64,000 bases of DNA from Pleomorphomonas sp. T1.2MG-36 (GTDB lineage Bacteria > Pseudomonadota > Alphaproteobacteria > Rhizobiales > Pleomorphomonadaceae), in NCBI RefSeq assembly GCF_950100655.1, contig NZ_CATNLY010000023.1, positions 888,542 through 952,541 of the forward strand. Direction: 5' to 3'. Position 1 is the first letter of the stretch; every line of letters begins with the position of its first letter. The notes beneath the pieces are model-generated. The model ran no database searches and was not told where the DNA came from. It was given only the letters and a program-made list of their open reading frames with translations. A program made the position numbers and the translations under genes. Positions 1-10,351 of this stretch are shown here, piece by piece.

Positions 1-377
1 CCGGCGGCATCGGCTATGCCGACGGTTTCCAGGAGCGGCATTGCCGCCTTCGGTGCGACGCCCTTCAGACGCGCGAAATGGGTGAGGACCTCGGCGCCGG
101 TCAAAGCCTTCGGGAACACCACCTGCTCGGGCAGGTAGCTGACCGCGCGCCGTGCCGTGTCCGAACCGGGAGCGGCGCCGCCAATGGACAGGCGGCCGGC
201 GGCCGGCTTCAGGAAGCCAAGAACGGTCTTGAACAAGGTCGACTTGCCGGCGCCGTTGTGGCCGAGCAGCGCCACCCGTTCGCCCGGCGCAACGCCGAGG
301 CTGACGCCGTCGACCGCCGTCACGGCGCCGAAGCGGATCGTCAGCTCTTCGACAGAGAGAATGGTGGCATTCGTCAT
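1..377 (-). CDS. nosF: Cu-processing ABC transporter ATPase NosF (5' part only)
   Basis: Only the first ~125 codons lie inside the window, and the gene continues past position 1. The translated N-terminus is an ABC ATPase with a clear Walker A (GHNGAGKST, residues ~39-47). The start codon ATG (375-377) follows the nosD stop after one base, so the two are translationally coupled. In nos operons NosF pairs with the membrane protein NosY and the periplasmic NosD to form the complex needed to mature the CuZ centre of N2O reductase. The assignment rests on position directly after nosD plus the ATPase fold. nosY and nosL would be expected beyond the left edge. Confidence 0.85.
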   Translation of the reverse strand, partial: MTNATILSVEELTIRFGAVTAVDGVSLGVAPGERVALLGHNGAGKSTLFKTVLGFLKPAAGRLSIGGAAPGSDTARRAVSYLPEQVVFPKALTGAEVLTHFARLKGVAPKAAMPLLETVGIADAA

Positions 378-378
378 G

Positions 379-1698
379 TCAATTCTCCCCGACGGGAATG
401 AAGCCGACCGCAAAAGGGGTGGCCAGCGGACGCGGCCCAGTTCCTTCGGGCGACATCAGCGGATGGCTGTCGATGACGCCGCCCGGCAGCAGGCCCGGAA
501 AGCGCGATTGCGCCCAGCGGATCAGTTGCACCGCAGGCGCGCCGAGAAGCAGCCGGGTCATCGGCTGGCTCCAGGTCAGAATGTCCACCGTATCGTTGGG
601 CCGGTAGGGGCTGTCGGCCATGCCGTCGCCGTCGATGTCGAAGGCCACGTGATCGGACCAGTAATTGCCGCGCTGAGCTTTTGTCTTTCCGTCCGTCTCG
701 GGTAATCCGCTCCACTCGAGCCAGCGGGTGCCGACGTACTTCACCTGCGTGCGGTTGCCAATGACGGCATTGCCGGTCAGCACGTTCTCGGAGGCGCCGC
801 CGGTCAGATGAACACCGATGTCGCAGCCTTCCAGCCGATTGCCTTCGAAGCGGTTGCGCGTCGCCCCGTAGACGAACAGGCATTTCTCGCCACCGTCGCG
901 GACTTCGTTGTGTATGAGCTTCGAATCCCTGACGGAGTTGAGGAACAGACCGTGGGTGGCGTCACCCACGGAAAGGTTGTCGGTCGCCGTCACGTTGCGC
1001 GAGAACATGAAGGCGAAGCCCAGAGTGTTGCCGCGTGACAGGTTGTTCTCCAGCACGATGTCGTTGGCGTACATCGAATGGAAGGCGAAGCGCAGTTCCT
1101 GCATGCGGTTGAAACGATAGCGCGCCTTCATCGAGGTCGAGACGAAGATGCCGTCGCGGCCGCGACGGATATCGTTGTGCTCGACCAGAAGCCCCGGTGC
1201 ATTCCAGACGTAGATGCCGGAGCCCATCTCGGCGCGATGGAGATCGGTGCGCCCGACGATGGTGTTGCCGCGCACCGTGGCATCGATGGCACCCTGCACG
1301 TCGACGCCGATCAGGTTCATGACGACACGGTTACCCTCGATCAGGCCGCGGCGCGTCCCTTTGGCAAGGGCGATGCCGCTGTCGAGCTGGTCGAGCCGGC
1401 GACCGGAACCGGTGATGTAGAGGCCTTTCAGGGTGACATCGTCGGCTTCTACCGCAACGACGGTGCCCTCGCCGTTGCCGACGATGCGGCTGTCCCGATC
1501 TCCGATCAGCGTCAGCGGCCGATCGATGACGACGGGGCCGTCGTACTGGTGATTGCCGAGCCGGAGGGTATCCCCCGGCGCGGCGGCTTCAATGGCCTCG
1601 CGGAGCGCGCCCGCTCCAGCGCCGACAACGATCTCGGCGGCGCCGGCGGAACCGGTGCAACTGAGAAGGACGGCAAGGAGACGGAGCGCGCGCTGCAT
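379..1698 (-). CDS. nosD: Periplasmic copper-maturation protein NosD
   Basis: 439 aa, close to the usual NosD length. Residues 1-20 form a Sec signal peptide ending in GSAGAAE. The body is made of repeating short strands with Asn/Gly turns (for example IEGNRVVMN, LVEHNDIRRG, LENNLSRGN), as in the right-handed beta-helix carbohydrate-binding/sugar-hydrolase (CASH) repeats of NosD. NosD acts in the periplasm with NosF and NosY in delivering copper or sulfide to NosZ. The gene starts 8 bases after the nosZ stop and is followed at once by nosF, so it is the third gene of nosRZDF. No frameshift or truncation is visible. Confidence 0.93.
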   Translation of the reverse strand: MQRALRLLAVLLSCTGSAGAAEIVVGAGAGALREAIEAAAPGDTLRLGNHQYDGPVVIDRPLTLIGDRDSRIVGNGEGTVVAVEADDVTLKGLYITGSGRRLDQLDSGIALAKGTRRGLIEGNRVVMNLIGVDVQGAIDATVRGNTIVGRTDLHRAEMGSGIYVWNAPGLLVEHNDIRRGRDGIFVSTSMKARYRFNRMQELRFAFHSMYANDIVLENNLSRGNTLGFAFMFSRNVTATDNLSVGDATHGLFLNSVRDSKLIHNEVRDGGEKCLFVYGATRNRFEGNRLEGCDIGVHLTGGASENVLTGNAVIGNRTQVKYVGTRWLEWSGLPETDGKTKAQRGNYWSDHVAFDIDGDGMADSPYRPNDTVDILTWSQPMTRLLLGAPAVQLIRWAQSRFPGLLPGGVIDSHPLMSPEGTGPRPLATPFAVGFIPVGEN

Positions 1699-1706
1699 GG
1701 CTTACC

Positions 1707-3620
1707 TCAGACGGCCTTCGGCTTCACCAGCATGCGGCCACGCATCTCCATGTGGAGGGCGTGACAGAACCACTGGCAGTAGTACCAATGCACGCCGGGG
1801 CGGTCGGCGGTGAAGGTCACCGATGCCGTGGCCTGCGGCGCAACTTCCATGGCGACACCGTAGTTGGAGACGGTGAAGCCGTGGGTGAGGTCGTCAACGT
1901 CGTCAAGGTTGGTGACGTAGACGGTCACCTCGTCGCCCTCGTTGACTTCGAAGCTTTCGAGACCGAAGGCCGGCGCCACCGACGTCATGTAGACGCGCAC
2001 CTTGTTACCGTCGCGGATGACCGTGCTGTCGGCCTCGATGTCGACGCCATCGGCCTTGGCCTGCGCCACGGCATCGGCGAAGAACGGGTCGTCGCGCTTC
2101 CAGACCGACAGCGGGTTGACGATGTCGGCGCGCACGAGAATGCTGTCGTGCGGCTCGGCAAAGGTCGGGCTGTCATGCACCAGCTTCATCTCGTCGCCGG
2201 AGATATCGATCAGCTGCTCGTTCTCCGGCTTGAGCGGACCGACGTTGAGGTAACGGTCCTTGGAGAACTTATTCATCGACACCAGCCACTTGCCGTCGGC
2301 TTCCTTGGTTTCGCCCATGGAGGTCGAGTTGTGGCCGGGCTGATAGGCAACGTCGATCTTCTGCACGATCGGATCCACCTTCTCGCCGCCGTAGGCGCGG
2401 ATGGCCTTCTCGATGTCCCACTTGACGATCTGGCTGTCGAGGAACAGCGTCGTATAGGCATTGCCGCGATTGTCGAAGGCCGTATGGAGAGGGCCGAGGC
2501 CCAGTTCCGGCTCGGCGACGACGCAGGAGCGCGGGTCGGCGTTTTCCTTGAACAGCGCGTCTACCTTGGCGACGTCGATGACCGATACCGTCGGCGACAG
2601 CTTGCCGTTGATCATGATGTACTTGCCGTCCGGCGACGCGTTGACGCCGTGCGGGCTGTTCGGAATCGGGATGTAGCGGGTGTACTTGGACTTCTTGTCC
2701 TTGCGGCCGTCGAGCACCTTGACGCCGTTCAGCTCCTGATAGTCGCCGGCAGCGACGCCCGCCTCGATCGCCTTGATGTCGAAGACGACGACATGGTCGG
2801 TCTCGTTGGCGGTCATCTCGGCGAGATTGACGCCCATTTCGGAGTTGTAGGACGTCGAGAAGACGTAGTTGCCATGATAGTCGGGGCTGGTGTTGTCGAG
2901 GTTGCCCGAGACGATGACCTGCCAGGAGACTTCCATCTTGTCGCCGTCGACGGCTGTGAAGATGTTCACGTACTGCTTGGGATCGTCGAGGATCTTGCCG
3001 TCGTTGACCAGCGGCGCCTCATGTTCGCCGTTGGCGAAGATGTAGCCGGTGCGCGGATACTTCTGCGGGCGCAGGCCGTGAATGTCGGACGCGTTGGGGA
3101 TCTCGATGATCTTGTCGCAACGCATCACGTCGCAGCGCACGCGGGCGATGCGCGTGTTGGCCTTGTCGTTCATGAAAAGGTAGCGACCATCGTAGGTGCC
3201 GTCGGTGAACGACATGTGCGGATGGTGCAGGTCGCCGTTCTGGTAGGTCTTGAGGCCGCGCTTGGCCAGAAGCTCCTTGGTATCCGGCAACAGGCCTTCG
3301 GTCAGCACCTTCAGGCTTTCGTTGGTCATGCCCCAACCGGTGGCCGAGCAGCGGTTGAACACCGGCACGCGCATCATCTCGCGCATCGACGGCACGCCGA
3401 GAATGCGCAGCTCGCCGGTCTGTCCCGACGACCAGAAGCCATAGTATTCGTCGAGTTCGCCGGGCTTCACCTCGGCCTTGTTGGCGGGCTCGGCTGCCTT
3501 GCTGCCGTTGGTTGCCATCAGGCCGCCGACGGCGGTGGCCGCGACGCCCGCGAACACCGCGGTCTTGGCCGTGCCGCCCAAAAGCGACCGGCGGGACAGA
3601 TTGTTCGTCTCTTCAGTCAT
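1707..3620 (-). CDS. nosZ: Nitrous-oxide reductase NosZ (Tat-exported, clade I type)
   Basis: 637 aa. It reduces N2O to N2 in the periplasm. The start ATG (3618-3620) is chosen because GGAGAG lies 5 bases upstream and the protein then begins with a twin-arginine signal (LSRRSLLGG, residues ~8-16). The reading frame stays open for a further 69 codons upstream, but that stretch overlaps the nosR end and looks non-coding. The N-terminal part is a seven-bladed propeller with the CuZ histidines. The C-terminal cupredoxin carries the CuA ligands in [13 protein letters not shown]: Cys615, Cys619, His623 and Met626. The Tat signal and presence of NosR indicate clade I NosZ. It follows nosR by 23 bases and is transcribed with it. 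Confidence 0.98.
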   Translation of the reverse strand: MTEETNNLSRRSLLGGTAKTAVFAGVAATAVGGLMATNGSKAAEPANKAEVKPGELDEYYGFWSSGQTGELRILGVPSMREMMRVPVFNRCSATGWGMTNESLKVLTEGLLPDTKELLAKRGLKTYQNGDLHHPHMSFTDGTYDGRYLFMNDKANTRIARVRCDVMRCDKIIEIPNASDIHGLRPQKYPRTGYIFANGEHEAPLVNDGKILDDPKQYVNIFTAVDGDKMEVSWQVIVSGNLDNTSPDYHGNYVFSTSYNSEMGVNLAEMTANETDHVVVFDIKAIEAGVAAGDYQELNGVKVLDGRKDKKSKYTRYIPIPNSPHGVNASPDGKYIMINGKLSPTVSVIDVAKVDALFKENADPRSCVVAEPELGLGPLHTAFDNRGNAYTTLFLDSQIVKWDIEKAIRAYGGEKVDPIVQKIDVAYQPGHNSTSMGETKEADGKWLVSMNKFSKDRYLNVGPLKPENEQLIDISGDEMKLVHDSPTFAEPHDSILVRADIVNPLSVWKRDDPFFADAVAQAKADGVDIEADSTVIRDGNKVRVYMTSVAPAFGLESFEVNEGDEVTVYVTNLDDVDDLTHGFTVSNYGVAMEVAPQATASVTFTADRPGVHWYYCQWFCHALHMEMRGRMLVKPKAV

Positions 3621-3643
3621 CGTGCTCTCCTCGGTTTTCTTTC

Positions 3644-5887
3644 TCACGCTTGTGCCGAACCGCCCACTTCGCTCCGGATGGCAGAACTGCCGCCGGTTGC
3701 CGCTGCCCCCGTCTGGGCGAGACCGTTCTGGCGTTCGAAGCGCTCCCGCTTGCGCAGTTTGCCGATCACCACCGGGCAGCGGGTCGTGCTGCGGTAGAGC
3801 ACCTGGCAGTGCAGACAGGAGACGCATTCGTTGGGGTTGATCTCACCCGTCGGGTGGATCGCCTGCACCGGACATTCATGGGCGCAGGTCTGGCAGGGAT
3901 TGCCGCATTCCCGATAGCGCTTGAGCCAGCGGAACATGTGCAGCCGGGCCGGGATGGCGAGGCCGCCGCCGAGCGGACAGACGTAGCGGCAATAGAAGCG
4001 CTCGATGAACAGGCCCGGTGCGAGCATGGCGAGCGCAAACAGCACGTAGGGCCAGGGACGATCGAACTTCAGGATGATCGCCGTCTTGAAAGGCTCGACC
4101 TCGGCATAATGCTCGGCCATGTCGAGCGAATAGAAGGAGATGCCGAGAAGACCGAGGAAGATCACGTACTTGATCGGCCAGAGGCGCTCGTGCAGGCCCC
4201 AGGGCAGGCGGATCTGCGGTATGCGCATCCAGCGGGCGATCTGGTTCGACCACTCCTGCAAGGCGCCGAACGGGCAGAGCCAGCCGCAATAGGCGCCGCG
4301 TGCCCAGAACAGCAGGGCCGCCGCCACCGCGAACCACAGGATGAAGATCAGTGGATCCATCAGGAAGGTTTCCCAGCGGAAATCGCTGACCACGGCCGAC
4401 AGGACGGCGAGCAGGTTGACCACCGAGAGCTGGGCGTTGGCGTACCAGCCGATGAAGACAAGCGTGAAGGCGAGGTAGCTGAGCCGGATGACCCGGAACA
4501 CCCGCTCGTTCTTCGTCGCGAAGGTCTGGAAGAAGAAGATGCCGGTCAGCGCCGCCAATGCGGCGACGAGAATGGCGACCTCGGTGCGCTTGGCCTCCCA
4601 GATGCGGAGCCAGAGACGGTCACGGGCCGGTACGTCGTCGGCGGAAGCAACCTCCGCCGCGGGCGTCACGACCGGCGTGACGGTCGCCGGTTTCGGCGCC
4701 GCGACGAGGTAGCCGGATGGCAGCGCGTAGTCGACGTCATAGGTCAGGAACAGCTTGTCGATGGCGCCGACGGCGCGCGAGGCCAACAGCTGCAACCGCC
4801 AGGGCGCCGTAGCATCAAAGCCGGATGCCTTGGGAATGACGAAAAGATCCATCTCGTTGAAGGTGGGAGCATCGGCGGGCGCCATGCGGACGACACGCAA
4901 ATGGTCCTTGTCGCGGAAACGGATCGTCGTCTCCCCCTGCAGCACCGTGATGCGGTCGAAGATGCCGCCGCGCACATAGCCCGAGCCCTTGAAGGACCAG
5001 TGCCCGGTACTGGCCACGAAGATCGCCTCGTCGCCTTCGCCAAGCCGGCGCATCAGGTTGGCATAGGCGGCGTCTCCAAGCAGAGTCCGGCCGATCGACG
5101 GCTGGCTGGCCAGTCCGACATAGATGTCGATGTAAGGGTCGGCATCGGCGCCAGCCTCGCGATGGGAGGCGGCACGGGGATCACCCTGCTTTTCGAAGGC
5201 GGCGTTGATCTCGGCCACCGACATGTTGAACCGGCGCACCGAGCCATCGCCGGTGAGCGTCGTCCAGTCGCTGACCGCGTCCTTGCTGCGATCCACCATC
5301 TTCAGGTCGGCAGCGGGGCCGGCGCCCGCCGCTGCAAACCCTTCGAGCCCGAGAGTGCGAGCGGCCTTCAGGCCGGACCGGCGGACCGAATCGTCGATCA
5401 CCATGATGGTGACGGTGGCACCGGAGACAATGTCGAGATCATGAGCGGGGCCGTCCGCCTCGCGCTTCAGGTCGAGACCGGTGTATTTCGCGATCACCGC
5501 CGTGATCTTGGCCTCGGGAATGCCGACGAGGACGATCGGCTCGGAGTGCTTGACGAGACGGGCGCCGGTGATCACCGCGTGATCATCGACACCGACGAGA
5601 ATATGAATCGGCTTGCCGGAATAGCCTGTCGCCGGCACGAAGTCGGTGTTGAGAAACACCCATCCGATGCGCTCGCCTGCCCTGAGGGCAGGAACGACAG
5701 GCATGTCGTCGCGCACGGGGCCATAGGCATCCGCCCCGGGGACCAAGTCGGAAGGGGTCGCCTTGCCAAGGAAATCGGCGAGGCCGGCTGCCTGAGACGG
5801 CATGGCGACGAGCGCCAGAACAAGTGCCAGGCAAAGGGACGTCACAAACCTGACAAGCCAGGGCGTCGCTGTATCCGTCGGTCTCAT
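3644..5887 (-). CDS. nosR: NosR, membrane flavo-iron-sulfur protein for N2O respiration
   Basis: 747 aa, full length. A signal/TM segment (residues ~10-33) leads into a periplasmic FMN-binding domain with the covalent-FMN motif SGAT (within DIVSGATVT). Several membrane helices follow, with cysteine motifs [13 protein letters not shown] and [12 protein letters not shown]-terminal ferredoxin region has two cysteine sets ([13 protein letters not shown] and CVSCLHCQ). NosR is proposed to pass electrons from the quinol pool towards NosZ and is needed for nos expression. GGGGAGGGG lies just before the ATG, supporting the start. It is the first gene of nosRZDF. Its upstream region contains an FNR-family box (5979-5994). 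Confidence 0.97.
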   Translation of the reverse strand: MRPTDTATPWLVRFVTSLCLALVLALVAMPSQAAGLADFLGKATPSDLVPGADAYGPVRDDMPVVPALRAGERIGWVFLNTDFVPATGYSGKPIHILVGVDDHAVITGARLVKHSEPIVLVGIPEAKITAVIAKYTGLDLKREADGPAHDLDIVSGATVTIMVIDDSVRRSGLKAARTLGLEGFAAAGAGPAADLKMVDRSKDAVSDWTTLTGDGSVRRFNMSVAEINAAFEKQGDPRAASHREAGADADPYIDIYVGLASQPSIGRTLLGDAAYANLMRRLGEGDEAIFVASTGHWSFKGSGYVRGGIFDRITVLQGETTIRFRDKDHLRVVRMAPADAPTFNEMDLFVIPKASGFDATAPWRLQLLASRAVGAIDKLFLTYDVDYALPSGYLVAAPKPATVTPVVTPAAEVASADDVPARDRLWLRIWEAKRTEVAILVAALAALTGIFFFQTFATKNERVFRVIRLSYLAFTLVFIGWYANAQLSVVNLLAVLSAVVSDFRWETFLMDPLIFILWFAVAAALLFWARGAYCGWLCPFGALQEWSNQIARWMRIPQIRLPWGLHERLWPIKYVIFLGLLGISFYSLDMAEHYAEVEPFKTAIILKFDRPWPYVLFALAMLAPGLFIERFYCRYVCPLGGGLAIPARLHMFRWLKRYRECGNPCQTCAHECPVQAIHPTGEINPNECVSCLHCQVLYRSTTRCPVVIGKLRKRERFERQNGLAQTGAAATGGSSAIRSEVGGSAQA

Positions 5888-5978
5888 CTCGCCCCTCCCC
5901 GGAATCGCACGAATATGAACTATGCCATCATGTTTTCACGAGACGGCTTGGACCTTCGTTGCGCTGGCACAAATTCGA

Positions 5979-5994
5979 TTGGTGTAGATCACAA
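5979..5994 (-). promoter_or_regulatory. Candidate FNR/NnrR-type box upstream of nosR
   Basis: Read on the nosR strand the site is TTGTGATCTACACCAA. Its inner 14 bases match the FNR consensus TTGAT-N4-ATCAA at 8 of 10 defined positions. It ends 91 bases before the nosR ATG and overlaps the stop codon of nnrS. The same arrangement occurs upstream of the pseudoazurin gene (7688-7703). FNR, NnrR or Dnr control is usual for nos operons. Which regulator binds here is inference. Confidence 0.5.
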
Positions 5995-7167
5995 GGGCCG
6001 ATCGGCCCGCGGCCCGGCGAGTACGCGGGCATAACCGATGGCGAAAGCCAGAAAGGCAGCCGCCCACAACGCCCCGGCGCAACCGATAAGGTGGTAATAG
6101 GCCGCGTCCGCGTAGGGCGCCGCCACGCGCAGCAGCGCTCCGGCCGATACCAAGGCGTAGATGAAGACCTCAAGCTTGCCGGCGGAGAGCGGCCGGCCGG
6201 TATGGCCTCGGCTCACCCGCGTCATCACGCCGAGCACCGTCAGACCGACGCTGCCGGCGGTCCAAAGATGCAGAGCGGCGGCAGGATCGACCACGACGGG
6301 CCAAACAATGGCCAGCGCCTCGACGACGAAGCCGACGGCGATCGAGGCGATCGCGACGTGCAGCACCAACAGCATCGGTTCGCGTCGCGTGGCAAGCCCT
6401 CTCCAGCGAGTAAGTCTCGCGGCCGTCATCAGGCCGGCGAGCCCCAGGGCGATGGCCGTACCGATCCAGTCCGGAACGACCGTCCACGCCACGAAGGCAA
6501 GCCCCGAAACAACCATTGCGGCGGCATCGAAGCGGTTAAAAGCTGTGGGAAAGCGCGTTTCGCCCCGCGCTTTCAGCCAGTTGCGGGTGAACGCGGGCGT
6601 GATGCGTCCCCCCATCAGCAGGATGAGCATCAGCACCGCCGACAGAGCGACCCGAATGGAGACGTTGGCGAGACCGTCGAACGCTGCCTCGGCATGGAAG
6701 CCGGCATCGGCCAGCGCCAAAAGCAGCACGAGGCCGACGACTCGCAGATTCCGCCAGTTGCCGGCCAACACCACCTCGCGCCCAAGCACGGTGGCAAGTC
6801 CGAGAGGGAAGGCAAGATCGATCAGCGCCGCGGCGATCGGCCCGATCAAGGCCGACACGGACACGGCGATCCGTCCCGCCAGCCAAACCAACGCCAGCAT
6901 GGCGAGGGGGCGGCCGGTTATGGTCGGCCGGCCGGTCCAGCTCGACACGGCGGTGAGCGTGAAGCCGGCGATGATCGGCGGCACGCCACCGAACAGCATG
7001 GCGTGGATATGCCAGTCACGCGGGGCGAAGGCGGTGGGCAGCTCGACATGCCCCATGTAGAGGGGCACCCACATGAGGATCGAGCCCGCCATCCATAGCG
7101 CCGCCAGCATGAAGAATGGCCGGAAGGCACCCGAAAGCAGGTGCCAACGCCCCGCGGTGCTGGTCAT
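5989..7167 (-). CDS. nnrS: NnrS family haem-copper membrane protein
   Basis: 392 aa from the ATG at 7165-7167, one base after the pseudoazurin stop, which implies translational coupling. The frame is open further upstream but would overlap the pseudoazurin gene. The protein is almost entirely hydrophobic, with roughly 12 membrane helices. It has the NnrS opening (LLSGAFRPFFMLAALWM) and the conserved histidine stretch RDWHIHAMLFGGVPPIIAGF. NnrS proteins protect against nitrosative stress and commonly accompany denitrification genes. The following nosR operon has its own box overlapping this stop codon, so nnrS probably ends the pseudoazurin transcript. Confidence 0.93.
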   Translation of the reverse strand: MTSTAGRWHLLSGAFRPFFMLAALWMAGSILMWVPLYMGHVELPTAFAPRDWHIHAMLFGGVPPIIAGFTLTAVSSWTGRPTITGRPLAMLALVWLAGRIAVSVSALIGPIAAALIDLAFPLGLATVLGREVVLAGNWRNLRVVGLVLLLALADAGFHAEAAFDGLANVSIRVALSAVLMLILLMGGRITPAFTRNWLKARGETRFPTAFNRFDAAAMVVSGLAFVAWTVVPDWIGTAIALGLAGLMTAARLTRWRGLATRREPMLLVLHVAIASIAVGFVVEALAIVWPVVVDPAAALHLWTAGSVGLTVLGVMTRVSRGHTGRPLSAGKLEVFIYALVSAGALLRVAAPYADAAYYHLIGCAGALWAAAFLAFAIGYARVLAGPRADRPL

Positions 7168-7168
7168 G

Positions 7169-7597
7169 TCAGAGGCTGCCGAGCAGTTCGGTGAACAGCT
7201 TGCCAGCCTTGCCAGGGTTCTTGGCCTGCTTGGCCGCTTCGAGGTTCGACGAGGGATCGCCCACGACGACGACGCCAACCATGCCCATGACGTAATGCGG
7301 CTTGCACTTGACGCCATAGACGCCCGGCTGGGTAAAGGTCACGGTAAGGTCCTTGCCGATCTTGCCCTCGAAAGGCTGGGCGCCTTCGGGCAGCATGCCC
7401 GGAACGCTCTGGGCATCATGTCCGGGATCTGTGGCGACGAAGGTCACGGTATCGCCCGGCTGAACCTTCACGAGGTCCGGCTCGAACACCATCATGCCCT
7501 TGGCGCCCTTGTTGAGCATCTTCACCTGAATGTCCGCAGCATTGGCGGGCAGGACTGCGATCGCGATGGCAGCGGCGGCGAGGAGGAGAGTTTTCAT
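7169..7597 (-). CDS. Pseudoazurin (type I blue copper electron carrier)
   Basis: 142 aa. A Sec signal peptide ends near residue 20 (LPANAAD). The copper ligands are visible with exact pseudoazurin spacing: His60, Cys98, His101 and Met106 (from VKCKPHYVMGM). Pseudoazurins shuttle electrons in the periplasm from cytochrome bc1 to nitrite reductase or N2O reductase, so placement beside nosRZ fits a donor to NosZ. GAGG lies about 9 bases before the ATG. It is the first gene of a pseudoazurin-nnrS pair, with an FNR-type box 90 bases upstream. Confidence 0.95.
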   Translation of the reverse strand: MKTLLLAAAAIAIAVLPANAADIQVKMLNKGAKGMMVFEPDLVKVQPGDTVTFVATDPGHDAQSVPGMLPEGAQPFEGKIGKDLTVTFTQPGVYGVKCKPHYVMGMVGVVVVGDPSSNLEAAKQAKNPGKAGKLFTELLGSL

Positions 7598-7687
7598 TTT
7601 TTCAGCCTCGTTTGTGGATTCTGATGTTCATATTACGGGTTTTTACCCCGCCGAACATTGCGAAAACGCAAACTTCAGACCCAAGGT

Positions 7688-7703
7688 TTGATTGTTCTCA
7701 CAA
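7688..7703 (-). promoter_or_regulatory. Candidate FNR/NnrR-type box upstream of the pseudoazurin gene
   Basis: On the gene strand the site reads TTGTGAGAACAATCAA, with a perfect ATCAA right half-site. It ends 90 bases before the pseudoazurin ATG, against 91 for the nosR box. The two boxes share TTGTGA-N5-A-Y-CAA. The shared bases and shared spacing suggest one activator controls both transcripts. The regulator's identity is inferred. Confidence 0.5.
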
Positions 7704-7757
7704 ATCGTCACCGAGGCATCGAAGGCCGCGTCCGCCCGAGCCCTGGCCTGCCGGCTG

Positions 7758-8603
7758 TCAATCCCTCTTGAACTCGATCGGAACCGACACCTTGAAAGGC
7801 ACATCGAGTGAGTGGGGAACGGGCGGGAAGGCGCCGACACGGCGAATGAGACGTTCGGCGGCGGCTGTGACGGCGGGAGCCCCTCCCACGGAAAGACCAA
7901 TGATGGAGCCATCGCGGCCAATGGACAGCGACACCGTCGCCCGACCAATGGCGCCATCGGCGTCGCTCGCGCGGCGCTTGCCGACGATTGCCCGCCGGAC
8001 CGAGCTGCGATAGGCGGCGAGCGCATCGACAGTCTCTCGCCCCGCTCCGGCACCGGCTGCCTGGGCGTCGGCCGGTGGCGTCGGTTTCGCTTCCGGCTGC
8101 ATCTTGGGCGCCGGCTTCCTGCGCTCGGGCTTTTTCTGTTCGGGCTTGGGCTTGACCTCGGCCGTCTCGACCATCTCCGGCGGAGGGCTCGGTGGCAGCG
8201 GCACGGCCACCTCCGACGGCGGCAGCATGTCCGGCTTGGGCAGAGGCGCATCGACCGGCTCGGGCGGCGCTTCGACCAGATCCTCGACCGGTTCTACCGT
8301 CTCGATCTCATCTGGAACAGGAAGCGCCTCGGCTGGCTCCGGCTCGGGCGCGAGGTCGACGACGTCCTCAACGGGAACCTCGGCCACCTCCTCGACGGCC
8401 GCCTGCTCGACGCTTTCGAGCGGCGGCAACTCCGGTTCCGGTGGCAGGTCGATCATCACCACGGCCTCCGGCGCAGCCACCGCCGCCGAAGGACCATCAG
8501 TGGGAACGAGCCACCAGAGCGCCGTGCCGTGCAACGCCAGACCGACCGCACCGGCCAGCGACCAGCGGGCAAGCCCCGATCGTCGAGACAACAGGTTGGC
8601 CAT
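7758..8603 (-). CDS. tonB: TonB energy transducer
   Basis: 281 aa from ATG 8601-8603. This start is preferred to one seven codons upstream because CAGGAACG sits directly before it. One N-terminal membrane anchor (residues ~14-32) is followed by a long Pro/Glu-rich then Lys-rich periplasmic spacer (~45-190). The C-terminal TonB fold (~195-281) ends [20 protein letters not shown]. TonB carries proton-motive energy from ExbB/ExbD to outer-membrane receptors for siderophores, haem, copper chelates or cobalamin. It is last in the operon hypothetical-exbB-exbD-tonB. No TonB-dependent receptor is in the window, so its cargo is unknown. Confidence 0.92.
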   Translation of the reverse strand: MANLLSRRSGLARWSLAGAVGLALHGTALWWLVPTDGPSAAVAAPEAVVMIDLPPEPELPPLESVEQAAVEEVAEVPVEDVVDLAPEPEPAEALPVPDEIETVEPVEDLVEAPPEPVDAPLPKPDMLPPSEVAVPLPPSPPPEMVETAEVKPKPEQKKPERRKPAPKMQPEAKPTPPADAQAAGAGAGRETVDALAAYRSSVRRAIVGKRRASDADGAIGRATVSLSIGRDGSIIGLSVGGAPAVTAAAERLIRRVGAFPPVPHSLDVPFKVSVPIEFKRD

Positions 8604-8661
8604 CGTTCCTGAAGGAATGCCCATCGGATCGGTTCGGTCTCTCGGCGTCTTGAAAAACGGC

Positions 8662-9099
<438 letters not shown>

Positions 9100-9150
9100 G
9101 GCGGGTTCTCCTTCAGGGGCCGGGCCGACGAAGCCGGCCGTATCTTCGCG

Positions 9151-9891
9151 TCATCGGGCAAGCAGACGGGCGTCGAGCCGGCCGGTTTCGAGATCGCGCG
9201 ACAAGGTGCGGATGAGGCCTTCGGAAAGGTCGGTCATCTCGGCGCGGTAGGCGGTGGTCCGTCGGGCGAGGTGGTTGTAGACCACCACCGCTGGTATGGC
9301 CGCGACAAGGCCGGTGGCGGTGGCGAGCAGTGCCTCGGCGATGCCCGGCGCCACCACAGCGAGATTGGTCGTCTGGCTTTCGGAGATGCCGACGAAGGCA
9401 TTCATGATGCCCCAGACCGTACCGAACAGGCCGACGAAGGGCGCCGTCGAACCGATGGTGGCGAGAAGGCCGGTACCGGCCATCGCCCTGCGACCGGCAG
9501 CCGCTTCAAAACGGGCCAGGCGCGAACGCACCCGCTCGACGAGGCCGCCGGCAACCGGGCCGCTACCGGTCGTTCCCGTTTGATCGATCTCCTCGCCGAC
9601 CTCGGCCAGCATCAGGGCGAGCGGTCGCGGCAGGCGAGTATGACGGACGAGACCGGCAATGCCGGCCTCGCCGGCAACCACCGCGATGCCGCGCCGGGCC
9701 GCCCGGCCGAGGGCCGAGAGCTCCAGCACCTTGCCGACCAGGATCACCCAGGTGACCAGCGAGGCGGCGATCAGGCCGACCATCACCGCCTTGACCACCA
9801 GATCGGCGGCCATGAACATGCCGAAGGGCGTCAGATCGTGCGGCAGGGCAACGGCGGCCGCACCGGCTGCGGCGAGAGTGTCGGGGTTCAT
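9151..9891 (-). CDS. exbB: ExbB, TonB-system proton channel subunit
   Basis: 246 aa from the second of two adjacent ATG codons, which has better spacing from GAGG than the first (9892-9894). Three membrane helices lie near residues 22-50, 145-165 and 185-210. The family signature [21 protein letters not shown] sits before the second helix. ExbB forms the pentameric ring around ExbD and drives TonB. It follows the upstream secreted-protein gene by a few bases, so the two are probably co-translated. Confidence 0.93.
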   Translation of the reverse strand: MNPDTLAAAGAAAVALPHDLTPFGMFMAADLVVKAVMVGLIAASLVTWVILVGKVLELSALGRAARRGIAVVAGEAGIAGLVRHTRLPRPLALMLAEVGEEIDQTGTTGSGPVAGGLVERVRSRLARFEAAAGRRAMAGTGLLATIGSTAPFVGLFGTVWGIMNAFVGISESQTTNLAVVAPGIAEALLATATGLVAAIPAVVVYNHLARRTTAYRAEMTDLSEGLIRTLSRDLETGRLDARLLAR

Positions 9892-9898
9892 CATTGCC

Positions 9899-10351
9899 TC
9901 ACTTGTCGAAGGGGGCGGCGACGCGCGAACGCGGCTCCACGAGGTCAAGGCAGGCATCGGCTGCGATCCCCTCCGCCTCGCAGGCCAGCACATCGTTGAT
10001 CAGCAGCCGGCCGACGCCGTCGCAGGCAAGGCCCTTGAGGTCAAACGTCTTGACCACAGTTCGGCCCGCCTTGAGCGGTCCGGCGTCGACCCCGACCCGC
10101 TTGGTGACGATGCCGGCGGCGTCGAACACGACGAGATCGAGTTTCAGGGCAGCGAAAGCCGACTGGGTGCCGTTCTTCTCCACCAGTGTCACGCGGCAAT
10201 CGTCGGCCACGGCATCCAGCCGGTTCAGCTCCAACGAGAAGGTGCCCGCCGAAGAGGACTGCGCAAACGCCGGGCCGGCGGCAGTTGCCAAGGTCGCGGC
10301 CAACAGGAAAGCAAGCGAGCGCCGGACGGGCGCGTGAACGGAATCGGTCAT
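9899..10351 (-). CDS. Small secreted protein of unknown function, first gene of the exbBD-tonB operon
   Basis: 150 aa from ATG 10349-10351, preceded by AGGGG. Residues ~1-29 are a signal peptide ([23 protein letters not shown]). The mature part is ~120 residues with at least three cysteines (DDCRVT, KGLACDG, ADACLD) that could form disulfides, and no recognisable catalytic motif. It resembles hypothetical proteins often annotated beside TonB systems in Rhizobiales, but no function is claimed. Its stop is 7 bases before exbB, so it probably serves the same energising system in the periplasm. Confidence 0.75.
   Translation of the reverse strand: MTDSVHAPVRRSLAFLLAATLATAAGPAFAQSSSAGTFSLELNRLDAVADDCRVTLVEKNGTQSAFAALKLDLVVFDAAGIVTKRVGVDAGPLKAGRTVVKTFDLKGLACDGVGRLLINDVLACEAEGIAADACLDLVEPRSRVAAPFDK

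Noticed and set aside
3621..3827. N-terminal extension of NosZ by 69 codons
   Set aside because: The frame is open but overlaps the nosR C-terminal coding region. The Tat signal and ribosome site place the start at 3620.
1752..6034. Very long plus-strand open frames (680-840 codons) opposite nosZ and nosR
   Set aside because: They are antisense shadows of GC-rich genes. They lack domain motifs and have Arg/His/Gly-rich translations, while the minus strand carries complete NosZ and NosR motifs.
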